Origin: Pseudomonadota bacterium
GTDB taxonomy: Bacteria > Pseudomonadota > Gammaproteobacteria > Burkholderiales > Gallionellaceae
Assembly: GCA_021782365.1 (NCBI GenBank)
Contig: JAJXVB010000016.1
Coordinates: 1 to 37,793 of the forward strand
Direction of reading: 5' to 3'
Length of the DNA: 37,793 bases
The notes under the pieces were generated by a model. It saw only the letters and a program-made list of their open reading frames with translations. It searched no databases and was not told the DNA's origin. Below are positions 7,988 to 17,898 of this stretch, in pieces (position 1 is the first letter of the stretch; the number at the start of each line of letters is the position of its first letter). Both the position numbers and the translations under genes were made by a program.

Positions 7988-8007
7988 TTAATTCAGGGTG
8001 AAATTAA
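7988..8007. promoter_or_regulatory. Inverted repeat upstream of the TonB receptor gene
   Basis: TTAATTCA, GGG, TGAAATTAA form a near-perfect dyad (one extra base on one arm) 68 bases before the receptor ATG, in the only gap between kinase and receptor genes. The TTAA-type half sites resemble those bound by OmpR/PmrA/QseB regulators, so the adjacent response regulator is a natural candidate to bind here. This is inference. Confidence 0.45.
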
Positions 8008-8020
8008 AATGAACTTTTTG

Positions 8021-9361
8021 TTACGCGCTGTTGTCAGGTGATCGGTTTTTCGCCAACAATCTGAAGGAAGCCTTCGCCTTGATCCCTTTCGCATCCTTTC
8101 TGTTCTCAAGGCTTACTTCGACAGACTCGCGCTTTGCGATCGCATTCACGATGGCCAGCCCGATCCCGCTTCCCTCCGACCCGTGGCCATTCACCCGGAA
8201 GAAGCGATCGAATACGCGAGGTAGCAGCTCCTCAGGAATTCCAGGGCCATTGTCCACGATGCAGACACTGGCCGTATCCTCCAGCACCTCGACCGAGACA
8301 TCAATCCTTCCACCGCTCTGCGTATAACGCACCGCGTTGTCCAGCAGGTTGCCTATCAGGATGCGCAGATCGTTTTCGTTTGCCAGTATCTCCGCGGCTT
8401 CGTCGCATACCATTCCGAGATCGATGCCTGATTTTTCCGCCAATGGAATGATCTCGCTGATGCAGCGCTTGATCGCCTCTCCCAAATCCACCCGCTTTCT
8501 AACCGAGTCATGCTGCTCAGCCTCGTAATGAGCCATTTTCAAAAGCTGTCCTACGATATGCGCAGAACGCTGCATCCCGAATTGCAATTCCCTGATGCGT
8601 GCCTGCAAATCCTCTTGCGACAAGCCTTGCGAAAGATTATCAATTTGCAGCTGAAGTGCTGCGAGCGGCGTGCGCAACTCATGCGCCGCATCCAGCACAA
8701 AATTTCGCTGTGATTCCATTGATTCCTTTATGCGCAGGAGCAGACTGTTGATTTCAGTGATCAGCGGGGCCGCCTCTTTTGGAATGTTCCTGCCTGAGAT
8801 AGGCGCAAGGCTGGACGCATCCCGCTGCGTGACCGCCATCGTTACATCGGCAAGCGGCTTCAGGATGCGGCCTACTCCGAAAACCACCAGCATCCACGAC
8901 AATGGAAGCAGTCCCGCGATGGGCAGCGCAGCAAACAAGGCTGCATCGGATGCGATATCCCGCCGAACTATGTCGGATTGGGAGACCTGCACTGTCCTGT
9001 CCGGATAGACGATCGTATAGCTTCGCCATTTTTCATACCGGTAGACCTGATCAGAATAGCCGCTTGTGTTGCCTATCGGAAGATCGAAATCCGGTCGAGA
9101 TGAACGGACCGGCTCATTTTGCTCCCTTACCTGTATCACGAATCCGTATTCCCTTTTTTGCGGATCTTCAACGAGATATTTCTTTTGCATCGAAGGGAGC
9201 TGGGAACCCTCGTCCACGCTACCCGCAACCAGGCGAAGCTGATGGTCCAGAAACAGTCCCACCCCTTTCTGGGCGAACAGGTATGAAATGCTCCCGGCAA
9301 CCAACGCAATCAGCGTCAGGATTCCGATAGACCATATGGTCAGTTGACTCTTCAATGACAT
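8021..9361 (-). CDS. Sensor histidine kinase, QseC/PmrB type
   Basis: 446 residues. TM1 at about 8-30, a periplasmic sensor of roughly 105 residues, TM2 at about 138-165, then a short HAMP-like linker. The HisKA box is FVLDAAHELRTPLAAL with phospho-acceptor His227; the ATPase domain shows the N box (LIGNLLDNAVRYT), G1 (VDNGPGIP), F box (FDRFFRV) and G2 (GSGIGLAIV). Autophosphorylates and passes phosphate to the response regulator encoded immediately upstream; the two genes are one base apart (stop TGA, T, ATG). The sensor has several acidic and aromatic residues but no motif that identifies a ligand. The location before a TonB receptor suggests it senses the transported compound or phosphate/metal status. 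Confidence 0.9.
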   Translation of the reverse strand: MSLKSQLTIWSIGILTLIALVAGSISYLFAQKGVGLFLDHQLRLVAGSVDEGSQLPSMQKKYLVEDPQKREYGFVIQVREQNEPVRSSRPDFDLPIGNTSGYSDQVYRYEKWRSYTIVYPDRTVQVSQSDIVRRDIASDAALFAALPIAGLLPLSWMLVVFGVGRILKPLADVTMAVTQRDASSLAPISGRNIPKEAAPLITEINSLLLRIKESMESQRNFVLDAAHELRTPLAALQLQIDNLSQGLSQEDLQARIRELQFGMQRSAHIVGQLLKMAHYEAEQHDSVRKRVDLGEAIKRCISEIIPLAEKSGIDLGMVCDEAAEILANENDLRILIGNLLDNAVRYTQSGGRIDVSVEVLEDTASVCIVDNGPGIPEELLPRVFDRFFRVNGHGSEGSGIGLAIVNAIAKRESVEVSLENRKDAKGIKAKASFRLLAKNRSPDNSA

Positions 9362-9362
9362 A

Positions 9363-10025
9363 TCAGGCGTGCTTGACCACCATCCAGCCTATCCCTCGCA
9401 CATTGCGGATGATCTCGCTGTCGAACTTTTTTCTCAGTCCGTGTATCAACACCTCGATCACGTTGCTGTCGACTTCGTCTATCCATCCGTACAGGTGCTT
9501 TTCGAGCTGGCTGCGCGAAAGTATCATGCCCGGCTGTTTCAAAAACGCATTCATCAGCGCCAGCTCCCTGACGGAGAGCAACTGAGTCGTTCCTCTATAG
9601 GTAGCCTTGTACGATGCAAGATCGAGCGTGATCTCTCCGTTGCTCAGCATTGCATTGCCGCCATCCCATCTCGATATCCTGCGGATTCTTGCGAGCAATT
9701 CATTGATGCTGAAAGGCTTCACAAGGTAATCGTCTCCCCCCATGTCGAGCCCCTGCTCCACATCGTCTATCTTCTCACGCGCTGTGATGATGAATGTCGG
9801 CGTCCGATCGCCGCTCGCCCGCATCTCCTTCAGGATTTCAAGTCCGGACTTTCCAGGAAGACCGAGATCCAGCAATACCACGCTATAACTCCCCGACTCG
9901 GCCGCTTTTTCCCCTTCGCTGCCATCCTGTTTCCAGTCGACCCTCATCCCCGCATCGTTTAGCGCGCGAACCAGACTCTGTCCTATCATCGGATCGTCTT
10001 CAACCAGCAAAACTGTCGTGTTCAT
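9363..10025 (-). CDS. OmpR-family response regulator, QseB/PmrA-like
   Basis: 220 residues starting at ATG 10025 (MNTTVLLVEDDPMIG); an upstream extension of 30 codons does not look like REC sequence. The receiver domain has the acidic pair Asp10-Asp11, phospho-acceptor Asp53 (VVLLDLGLPGKSG), the conserved Thr (TFIITAR) and Lys (DYLVKPF). The C-terminal winged helix covers about residues 125-220 (LLSVRELALMNAFLKQPGMILSR, then VLIHGLRKKFDSEIIRNVRGIGWMV). No strong SD is visible. A dyad lies 24 bases upstream of the start, and a strong terminator separates it from the fba operon, so it has its own promoter. Likely controls the downstream receptor operon. Confidence 0.92.
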   Translation of the reverse strand: MNTTVLLVEDDPMIGQSLVRALNDAGMRVDWKQDGSEGEKAAESGSYSVVLLDLGLPGKSGLEILKEMRASGDRTPTFIITAREKIDDVEQGLDMGGDDYLVKPFSINELLARIRRISRWDGGNAMLSNGEITLDLASYKATYRGTTQLLSVRELALMNAFLKQPGMILSRSQLEKHLYGWIDEVDSNVIEVLIHGLRKKFDSEIIRNVRGIGWMVVKHA

Positions 10026-10048
10026 CAATATTCGGGGGGGATTCTTTC

Positions 10049-10067
10049 TTGCATTACTGTACTGCAA
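10049..10067. promoter_or_regulatory. 19-bp dyad upstream of the response regulator gene
   Basis: The sequence TTGCATTAC, T, GTACTGCAA is a palindrome with one mismatch, ending 24 bases before the response-regulator ATG. Its position suits an operator for autoregulation or a repressor. Confidence 0.4.
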
Positions 10068-10088
10068 ATTTGTTGCGGATTGATTACG

Positions 10089-10121
10089 AAAAAATTGGCC
10101 GCTTAAAGCGGCCAATTTTTT
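10089..10121. terminator. Strong intrinsic terminator at the end of the tkt-fba operon
   Basis: AAAAAATTGGCCGC and GCGGCCAATTTTTT form a perfect 14-bp stem with loop TTAAA. It has an A run on one side and a T run on the other, so it can work in both directions. It lies 20 bases after the fba stop and isolates the glycolytic operon from the response-regulator gene. Confidence 0.93.
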
Positions 10122-10140
10122 CTGGAGCAGTTCGATATTA

Positions 10141-11205
10141 TTACTTGATGATGGGGTTCAGCTCGCCCTTCGCATAGCGGGCTGCCATCACGTCCAGCGC
10201 GATCGGCTTGATCTTGCCTGCCTGGCCTGCACTGCCGAAGGCTTCATATCTTGCCTTGCAGATGGCCTTCATCGCCTTGGTGGTTTCGGCCAGGAACTTG
10301 CGCGGATCGAAATCCTTGGGGTTCTCTGCGAGATAACGGCGAGTCGCACCCGTTGATGCCATGCGCAGGTCGGTGTCGATGTTCACCTTGCGAACGCCGT
10401 GCTTGATGCCTTCGACGATCTCGGAGACGGGCACGCCATAGGTCTGTGGCATCGCGCCGCCAAACTTGTTGATGATCTCCAGCCATTCCTGAGGAACGGA
10501 AGAGGAGCCGTGCATCACCAGGTGCGTGTTGGGTATGCGGGCGTGGATTTCCTTGATGCGGCTGATCGCCAGCGTCTCCCCTGTGGGAGGCTTGGTGAAC
10601 TTGTATGCGCCGTGGGAAGTGCCGATCGCGATGGCCAACGCATCGACGCCTGTCTTGCGCACGAAGTCTGCAGCCTCTTCGGGATCCGTCAGCAGCTGGT
10701 CGTGGCTCAGCACGCCTTCAGCGCCGTGGCCGTCTTCCTTCTCGCCATGACCGGATTCCAGGGAACCCAGGCAGCCCAGTTCGCCTTCGACCGAAACACC
10801 CACTGCATGCGACATTTCCACCACCTGACGGGACACGTTGACGTTGTACTCGAAGGAGGAAGGGGTCTTGCCGTCGGTCATCAGCGAGCCGTCCATCATC
10901 ACGCTGGAGAAACCGGACTTGATCGCGTTGATGCAAACTGCGGGTGAGGCGCCGTGATCCTGGTGCATCACGACAGGGATGTGAGGATACATCTCGACTG
11001 CTGCCTCGATCAGGTGACGCAGGAAAGGCTCGCCTGCATATTTGCGCGCGCCTGCCGAACCCTGCATGATGACCGGGCTGTTGCACTCATCGGCCGCTTC
11101 CATGATGGCCTTGACCTGTTCCAGATTGTTCACGTTGAATGCGGGCAGCCCGTAGCCGTTTTCTGCGGCATGGTCTAATAGTTGACGCAAAGATACTAAT
11201 GCCAT
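10141..11205 (-). CDS. fba: Fructose-bisphosphate aldolase, class II (Calvin-cycle subtype)
   Basis: 354 residues; cleaves fructose 1,6-bisphosphate to DHAP and glyceraldehyde 3-phosphate, and in the other direction serves gluconeogenesis and the Calvin cycle. Class II features are seen: [12 protein letters not shown] at the N-terminus, [10 protein letters not shown] (Asp and zinc-binding His), [10 protein letters not shown] (zinc region), VMHGSSSVP, and [13 protein letters not shown] (the NxDTD phosphate/substrate loop). Its length and the insert [14 protein letters not shown] match the B-type/CbbA-like aldolases. ATG at 11205 has AGGAG upstream. Last gene of tkt-gap-pgk-pyk-fba, ending before a strong terminator. 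Confidence 0.95.
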   Translation of the reverse strand: MALVSLRQLLDHAAENGYGLPAFNVNNLEQVKAIMEAADECNSPVIMQGSAGARKYAGEPFLRHLIEAAVEMYPHIPVVMHQDHGASPAVCINAIKSGFSSVMMDGSLMTDGKTPSSFEYNVNVSRQVVEMSHAVGVSVEGELGCLGSLESGHGEKEDGHGAEGVLSHDQLLTDPEEAADFVRKTGVDALAIAIGTSHGAYKFTKPPTGETLAISRIKEIHARIPNTHLVMHGSSSVPQEWLEIINKFGGAMPQTYGVPVSEIVEGIKHGVRKVNIDTDLRMASTGATRRYLAENPKDFDPRKFLAETTKAMKAICKARYEAFGSAGQAGKIKPIALDVMAARYAKGELNPIIK

Positions 11206-11262
11206 TTTTTTCTCCTGATTATCTAAATTACAAATCCAAAAGCGCTTCTAAGAGTATAACTC

Positions 11263-12711
11263 CTAAATGCTGTTCTTGTGATGATCGCCGACCCTTACGA
11301 TCTTCATGGTATTGGTATGTCCCGACTTGCCGACTGCCTCTCCAACCGTCACCACGACCAGATCTCCGTCCTTGACATGGCCCAGTTCAACCAGCTTCTG
11401 CTCTGCTTCGATCACTTCCTGCGCAGGCTGATTCTCTCCCCTGTTCGGGAAATAGACCGGATGCACGCCGCTGAAAAGGGTGACCTTGGTCAAAGTCTGC
11501 TCCACGGGCGTGATCGCAAAAATGGGCACGCCGGCATTCACCCTGGACATCCACAATGCGGTGGAGCCAGACTGGGTCAGCGCAACGATAGCCTTCACGT
11601 TGAAATGCGAGGCTGCAAACAGGGCCGACATCGCGATCGACTGGTCTATGCGGGTGAATTTGTTCGCTATGCCGCGGCGGTCTATGTCTTTTTCGTCCGT
11701 GTGATGCTCTGCATTCAGACAGATGCGCGCCATCGCCTCGATGGTTTCGACGGGATAATCGCCCACTGCCGTTTCTGCTGAAAGCATGACCGCATCCGTT
11801 CCATCCAGCACCGCATTAGCCACGTCCGAAACCTCGGCTCGCGTCGGTATCGGATTGGTGATCATCGATTCCATCATCTGGGTTGCGGTGATCACCAGGC
11901 GGTTCTTGCTTCTTGCCATCTTGATCATGCGCTTTTGCAGACCGGGAACCGCAGCGTCACCGACTTCGACGCTCAGGTCGCCGCGCGCCACCATGATCGC
12001 ATCGGATGCGTCTATGATGTCCGCAAGTGCCGGGATGGCTTCGGCGCGCTCTATCTTGGCCATCAGCATGCTCTGGCCTCCGGCCTCGTGCATCAGCTTG
12101 CGCGCATAGCGCATGTCGTCGCCGCTTCTGGGGAATGAAATCGCCAGGTAGTCGGCCTTGATCATGGCCGCAGTCTTGATGTCTTCCTTGTCCTTATCGG
12201 TCAGCGCAGGAGCGGTGAGACCTCCGCCCTTGCGGTTGATGCCCTTGTTGTTGGACAGCACGCCGCCGCGCACGACCTTGCAGATCACCTTGGACCCATT
12301 CACCTCGACGACGTCGAATTCAAGCATGCCGTCGTTCAGAAGCAGCACGGAACCTGAACTGACGTCATTGGGCAGTTCCTTGTAGTCGAGGCCCACCGCC
12401 TGCTGATTGCCAAGCCCTTTAAGCTCGGCATCCAGGACGAAGGTTTCGCCCTTGTTGAGGGTGATCTTTTCATTTTCGAATTTGCCCACGCGTATCTTCG
12501 GGCCCTGCAGATCCGCCAGGATGCCAACGGTGCGCCCGACCGCCCTTGCCGCCGCGCGCACGGTCTCCGCACGCTTCATGTGATCCTGCGCCGAGCCATG
12601 CGAAAAATTCATGCGCACCAGATCCACGCCCGCGCGGATCATTTGTTCGAGCACTTTCTGATCGCTGGAGGCCGGCCCCAGCGTTGCTACTATCTTGGTT
12701 CTACGCAGCAT
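11263..12711 (-). CDS. pyk: Pyruvate kinase
   Basis: 482 residues; converts phosphoenolpyruvate and ADP to pyruvate and ATP in the cytosol. Signatures: MLRRTKIVATLGPAS and VRMNFSHGS at the N-terminus (the NFSHG loop), ILADLQGPKIRVGKF before the mobile B domain (about residues 70-170), MAKIERAEAI with the catalytic Lys-Glu, MVARGDLSVEVG (metal and substrate site), and VITATQMMESM. The C domain (about 345-482) holds the allosteric region (ALTQSGSTALWMSR). ATG is preceded by AGGAGTCTC. Pgk ends 11 bases upstream, so the two are probably co-translated. Confidence 0.95.
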   Translation of the reverse strand: MLRRTKIVATLGPASSDQKVLEQMIRAGVDLVRMNFSHGSAQDHMKRAETVRAAARAVGRTVGILADLQGPKIRVGKFENEKITLNKGETFVLDAELKGLGNQQAVGLDYKELPNDVSSGSVLLLNDGMLEFDVVEVNGSKVICKVVRGGVLSNNKGINRKGGGLTAPALTDKDKEDIKTAAMIKADYLAISFPRSGDDMRYARKLMHEAGGQSMLMAKIERAEAIPALADIIDASDAIMVARGDLSVEVGDAAVPGLQKRMIKMARSKNRLVITATQMMESMITNPIPTRAEVSDVANAVLDGTDAVMLSAETAVGDYPVETIEAMARICLNAEHHTDEKDIDRRGIANKFTRIDQSIAMSALFAASHFNVKAIVALTQSGSTALWMSRVNAGVPIFAITPVEQTLTKVTLFSGVHPVYFPNRGENQPAQEVIEAEQKLVELGHVKDGDLVVVTVGEAVGKSGHTNTMKIVRVGDHHKNSI

Positions 12712-12722
12712 GAGACTCCTAA

Positions 12723-13922
12723 TTATTTGTTTTTAGCGCGCTCTTCCAGTATCGCGACTGCCGGCAATGTCTTGCCTTCCAGGAACTCGAGGAATGCGCC
12801 GCCAGCCGTGGAGATGTATGAAACCTTGTCATAGATATCGTATTTCTGGATCGCCGCTATCGTGTCTCCGCCGCCTGCCAGGGTAAAGGCATTGGTCTCA
12901 GCAATCGCCTTGGCGATTGCCTTGGTGCCTTCGCCAAACTGGTCGAATTCGAATACGCCCACAGGGCCGTTCCAGACCACCGTTCCGGCCTTCATGATGA
13001 TGTCCGCGATTTCCTGGGCAGAGTTTGGACCTATGTCGAAAATCATCTCGTCATCGGCGACATCGTTTGCCGACTTCAGGATGGCTGGCGTGTTTTCATT
13101 GCCTGCGACAAACGGGGGCTCCTTGCCGACGACCACATCCGTTGCGATGGGGATCATCGCGCCGCGCGCGCTCATCTTCTCGATCAGCGCCTTGGCTGTC
13201 GGAACCAAATCGTCCTCGCAGAGCGACTTGCCAACCGGATGGCCTGTCGCCTTCAGGAAGGTATTCGCAATTCCACCTCCGACCACCAGCTGTTCGCATT
13301 TTTCTGCGAGCGACTCCAAAACGGTCAGCTTGGTGGAAACCTTGGATCCTCCCACGATCGCAACCATGGGGCGTGCTGGCTGCAAAAGCGCCTTGGTCAG
13401 CGCATCGAGCTCTTCGGTGAGCAGGATGCCTGCAGCGGCGACAGGCGCGAATTTCGCGACGCCATGGGTCGAGGCCTCCGCGCGATGCGCAGTGCCAAAT
13501 GCATCCATCACGAATACGTCGCAAAGCGCCGCATATTTTTTCGAAAGCTCGTCAACGCTTTTCTTTTCGCCCTTGTTGAAGCGGCAGTTCTCCAGCAGAA
13601 CCAGCTCGCCTTCGGCAACGTCGAATCCGCCGTCTATCCAGTCGCGGATCAGGCGCACGGGCTTCGCCAGTTTGTTTGCAATCACGTCTGCAACGGGCTT
13701 CAGGGAGTTCTCCTCGGAATATTCCCCTTCGACTGGACGCCCCAAATGGGAAGTCACCATCACGCGGGCGCCTGCCTTCAGCGCTGCGTTGATCGTCGCC
13801 ATCGAGGCGGTGATGCGTGCATCTGATGTCACCTTGCCGTCCTTGACGGGCACATTGAGGTCGGAACGGATCAGGACGCGCTTGCCCTTCAGATCCAGAT
13901 CGGTCATTTTGATAACGGACAT
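12723..13922 (-). CDS. pgk: Phosphoglycerate kinase
   Basis: 399 residues, normal family length; transfers phosphate between 1,3-bisphosphoglycerate and ADP. Seen: the N-terminal signature [26 protein letters not shown] (basic patch), [30 protein letters not shown] (hinge region), [11 protein letters not shown] and the nucleotide-binding [12 protein letters not shown] at 13922 has AAGGA upstream; an internal ATG five codons later is also possible. It follows gap after 62 bases that contain a hairpin. Confidence 0.95.
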   Translation of the reverse strand: MSVIKMTDLDLKGKRVLIRSDLNVPVKDGKVTSDARITASMATINAALKAGARVMVTSHLGRPVEGEYSEENSLKPVADVIANKLAKPVRLIRDWIDGGFDVAEGELVLLENCRFNKGEKKSVDELSKKYAALCDVFVMDAFGTAHRAEASTHGVAKFAPVAAAGILLTEELDALTKALLQPARPMVAIVGGSKVSTKLTVLESLAEKCEQLVVGGGIANTFLKATGHPVGKSLCEDDLVPTAKALIEKMSARGAMIPIATDVVVGKEPPFVAGNENTPAILKSANDVADDEMIFDIGPNSAQEIADIIMKAGTVVWNGPVGVFEFDQFGEGTKAIAKAIAETNAFTLAGGGDTIAAIQKYDIYDKVSYISTAGGAFLEFLEGKTLPAVAILEERAKNK

Positions 13923-13952
13923 TGTTTTTCCTTCGAGTCTAACTGTGAATCA

Positions 13953-13979
13953 AAAGGGCCGGCGCGATGCCAGCCCTTT
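13953..13979 (-). terminator. Intra-operon hairpin between gap and pgk
   Basis: On the minus strand AAAGGGC, one mismatch, GGC, loop, GCC, GCCCTTT forms a stable stem followed by TTTTG six bases after the gap stop. With a short T run it could terminate part of the transcripts (more gap than pgk-pyk-fba) or protect the upstream mRNA 3' end. Confidence 0.5.
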
Positions 13980-13984
13980 GTGAG

Positions 13985-14998
<1,014 letters not shown>

Positions 14999-15061
14999 CT
15001 ATTTTAAAATCTATCCGCTCTGTGCCTTGTCAGGCCAGAACCTTCTTGACCCTTACGTTTT

Positions 15062-15103
15062 AGTTTGGCATTGCGTTACGCAATGCCTCACAGAAACCAA
15101 ACT
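15062..15103 (-). repeat. Large stem-loop in the tkt-gap intergenic region
   Basis: A perfect nine-pair stem GGCATTGCG (15067-15075), loop TTA, CGCAATGCC (15079-15087) sits inside a weaker outer pairing AGTTT/AAACT (15062-15066 with 15099-15103), which reaches the tkt stop codon. No T run follows on the minus strand, so it is not a standard terminator. It could be an mRNA processing or stability element or an isolated REP-like palindrome. Confidence 0.6.
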
Positions 15104-17117
15104 ACAAAACGCTCTTCACTGTCTTGACGACGTTTTCAGCGGTGAAGCCGAAGTGCTTGAACAATTCAGGCGCCGGCGCCGATTCGCCGAAACTATCCAT
15201 GCCGACAACAGCACCATCCAGTCCGACATACTTATACCAGCCGCCCGTAACGCCCGCTTCGACGGCTACGCGCTTCACACCTTTGGGCAACACGCTGTCC
15301 TTGTACGCCTGATCCTGCTTGTCGAAAACGGTCGTCGACGGCATGGATACAACGCGCACGTTGATGCCTTCTGCAGCAAGCGCCTTTTGCGCTTCCATCG
15401 CCAATGCCACTTCCGAACCCGTCGCGATGATCACCGCCTGGGGCTTGCCGCCCGCGGCTTCCGAAAGCACGTATGCGCCCTTGCGGATGTTGGCGATCTG
15501 AGCCGCATCGCGCTTCTGGAATGCCAGATTCTGGCGGCTGAATATCAGGCTGGACGGGCCGTCATTGCGCTCGACTGCCGCGGCCCAGCTCACGATGGAC
15601 TCGACCGTGTCGCATGGGCGCCACACTTCCATGTTGGGTATGTATCTCAGCGTCGCGGTCTGCTCGACTGGCTGATGCGTGGGTCCGTCTTCGCCCAGGC
15701 CTATCGAGTCATGGGTGAACACGAAGATCACACGCTGCTTCATCAGGGCCGACATGCGCAACGCATTGCGAGCATACTCCGAGAACATCAGGAATGTGCC
15801 GCCGAAAGGCAGGAATCCGCCATGCAGGGCCATGCCGTTCATGATGTGCGACATGCCGAATTCGCGCACGCCATAGCTGATGTAGTTGCCGGTCGTCTTT
15901 GCATGCACATGCTTGCAGCCTGTCCAGTTGGTCAGGTTCGAACCGGTCAGGTCGGCCGAGCCGCCAAGAAACTCAGGCAGAACAGGCGCCAGCGCGTTGA
16001 TCGCATTCTGCGAGGCCTTGCGGGTCGCAACAGTTTCACCCTTCGCGTCGATCTGGGCGATCGCAGAAGCCACATGCTGAGCCCAGTTTGCCGGCAGATC
16101 ACCCTTGATGCGTCGCTCGAATTCGGCGGCCTCTGCAGGATAGGCAGCGCGGTATTCGGCGAACTTGTTGTTCCAGAGCGTTTCCAGACCGGCGCCGCGG
16201 GTGCGCGCATCCCAGGCCTGATAGACATGGGTCGGGATTTCGAAAGGGGGATAGTTCCAGCCTATGTGAGCGCGCGTTGCCGCGACTTCGGCATCACCCA
16301 GTGCCGCGCCATGCACGTCGTGGGTGCCTTCCTTGTTCGGTGAGCCCGCGCCGATGATGGTCTTGCAGCAGATCAACGTTGGCTTGTCTGTTACGGCCTT
16401 GGCAGCGCGTATCGCCTCGTCGATCGCGACAGGATCATGACCCTGCACATCCGCGATCACATGCCAGCCATAGGCTTCGAAGCGCTTCGGCGTATCGTCC
16501 GTGAACCAGCCATTGGTGTGGCCGTCGATCGAGATTTCATTGTCATCCCAGAAGGCGACCAGCTTGCCCAGACCCCAGGTCCCTGCGAGCGCGCAAGCCT
16601 CGTGCGAAATCCCTTCCATCATGCAGCCGTCGCCAAGGAATACATAGGTGTGATGATCGACGATTTCATGGCCTGGCTTGTTGAATTCAGCCGCCAGCAG
16701 TTTTTCCGCCATGGCCATGCCTACTGCATTGGTAATGCCCTGACCCAGCGGCCCGCCGGTCGTTTCAACGCCGGGCGTATAGCCATATTCTGGGTGCCCC
16801 GGCGTCTTGGAATGCATCTGGCGGAAGCGCTTCAGCTCCTCGATCGGCAAGTCATATCCTGAAAGATGCAGCAAGGCATAAATCAGCATCGAACCGTGGC
16901 CATTGGAGAGTATGAAGCGGTCGCGATTGGGCCACTTTGGATTGGTCGGGTTATGACGCAGGTGGCGGTTCCACAATACTTCGGCAATCTCTGCCATTCC
17001 CATGGGCGCCCCAGGATGACCGGAGTTTGCCTTCTGCACGGCATCGACTGCCAGCATACGGATTGCGCCGGTGATTTCATTGTATTTCGGGGGGGTAATG
17101 TTGCGATTTGTTGTCAT
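15102..17117 (-). CDS. tkt: Transketolase
   Basis: 671 residues, normal length. Thiamine-diphosphate enzyme that moves two-carbon ketol units in the pentose phosphate and Calvin pathways. Seen: the N-terminal signature [38 protein letters not shown], the ThDP/Mg motif [15 protein letters not shown] through [10 protein letters not shown], the transketolase signature [17 protein letters not shown] in the pyrimidine domain (about 360-530), and the C-terminal domain ending [14 protein letters not shown] at 17117 has AAGGAG seven bases upstream. First gene of the operon, with its own promoter just upstream. Confidence 0.96.
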   Translation of the reverse strand: MTTNRNITPPKYNEITGAIRMLAVDAVQKANSGHPGAPMGMAEIAEVLWNRHLRHNPTNPKWPNRDRFILSNGHGSMLIYALLHLSGYDLPIEELKRFRQMHSKTPGHPEYGYTPGVETTGGPLGQGITNAVGMAMAEKLLAAEFNKPGHEIVDHHTYVFLGDGCMMEGISHEACALAGTWGLGKLVAFWDDNEISIDGHTNGWFTDDTPKRFEAYGWHVIADVQGHDPVAIDEAIRAAKAVTDKPTLICCKTIIGAGSPNKEGTHDVHGAALGDAEVAATRAHIGWNYPPFEIPTHVYQAWDARTRGAGLETLWNNKFAEYRAAYPAEAAEFERRIKGDLPANWAQHVASAIAQIDAKGETVATRKASQNAINALAPVLPEFLGGSADLTGSNLTNWTGCKHVHAKTTGNYISYGVREFGMSHIMNGMALHGGFLPFGGTFLMFSEYARNALRMSALMKQRVIFVFTHDSIGLGEDGPTHQPVEQTATLRYIPNMEVWRPCDTVESIVSWAAAVERNDGPSSLIFSRQNLAFQKRDAAQIANIRKGAYVLSEAAGGKPQAVIIATGSEVALAMEAQKALAAEGINVRVVSMPSTTVFDKQDQAYKDSVLPKGVKRVAVEAGVTGGWYKYVGLDGAVVGMDSFGESAPAPELFKHFGFTAENVVKTVKSVL

Positions 17118-17183
17118 CTACTGACTCCTTCTAGCATCCCTGGGGATGGGTTATATGTATATTGCCGAATTGTTAATTTATTG

Positions 17184-17212
17184 ATTATGCCGCACACCCC
17201 GCAATACATCAA
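17184..17212 (-). promoter_or_regulatory. tkt: Sigma-70 promoter of the tkt-gap-pgk-pyk-fba operon
   Basis: On the minus strand TTGATG (17212-17207), exactly 17 bases, then CATAAT (17189-17184). Transcription would start near 17177, giving a leader of about 60 bases before the tkt ATG that contains a small CATCC/GGATG hairpin near the RBS. Confidence 0.65.
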
Positions 17213-17256
17213 CCTGGATGCAAGCAAAGGCCCCTCCGCGACCGGGGAAAAAAGCC

Positions 17257-17898
17257 TCAGGATTCGTGGTCTGCGCTCTTTTTGGCAACTTTTATGCCAA
17301 GTTGCTTGAGTTTTCGGTAAAGATGCGTGCGTTCCAGTCCTATTTTCTCGGCAACTCGCGACACATTGCCGTCTTCCTTTTGCAGATGATAGTCAAAGTA
17401 TATCGCGTCAAAATGTTCCCTGGCCTCGCGCAAAGGCAAGTCCAATGGGAGCGTAAAGTGCTTGGCCGAACCGTCTATCTCCACCATCAGATTCTGCACC
17501 GTATCTTCAACCTGAACCAGCGGCCTTGGGGCGCCTTCTTTTAGCGCATTGGCTACCGTCCCCAGCAGCTTTTGCATCGAAATCGGCTTTTCGAGAAAAT
17601 CCACCGCCCCGATGCGCGTCGCCTCAACCGCCGTCTCTATCGTGCCGTGGCCCGACATCATCACAACCGGCATGGTCAGCAAATCCTGTTCCACCCATTC
17701 CTTCAGCAGCGCCACTCCGTCTATATCCGGCATCCATATGTCGAGCAGCACCAGATCGGGTTCATACTCCAGCCTGATGCGACGCGCCTGATGGGCATCT
17801 TCGGCAAGCTTTACCTGATAGCCTTCATCAAACAGGATTTCAGCCAGCAATTCCCGAATACCCACCTCATCATCCACCACCAATATCTGCTTGCTCAT
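17257..17898 (-). CDS. ntrX: NtrX-like response regulator lacking the AAA+ domain
   Basis: 213 residues, about half of a normal NtrX. Residues 1-118 are a receiver domain (ILVVDDEVGIRELL, phospho-acceptor Asp53 in LLDIWMPDIDG, MMSGHGTIETAV, FLEKPI). A 40-residue linker follows, then LPLREAREHFDAIYFDY and a Fis-type helix-turn-helix (GNVSRVAEKIGLERTHLYRKLKQLGI, about 175-201), which is the usual NtrX C-terminus. The sigma-54-contacting AAA+ ATPase (GAFTGA, Walker motifs) is absent with no frame damage, so it should bind DNA but not activate sigma-54 promoters. It overlaps ntrY by ATGA and ends the def-to-ntrX gene row. A weak GC hairpin with few Ts follows at 17229-17247. Confidence 0.88.
   Translation of the reverse strand: MSKQILVVDDEVGIRELLAEILFDEGYQVKLAEDAHQARRIRLEYEPDLVLLDIWMPDIDGVALLKEWVEQDLLTMPVVMMSGHGTIETAVEATRIGAVDFLEKPISMQKLLGTVANALKEGAPRPLVQVEDTVQNLMVEIDGSAKHFTLPLDLPLREAREHFDAIYFDYHLQKEDGNVSRVAEKIGLERTHLYRKLKQLGIKVAKKSADHES

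Noticed and set aside
17229..17247. GC hairpin after ntrX as a strong terminator
   Set aside because: Only four pairs in the core stem with a nine-base loop, and the T run precedes rather than follows it.
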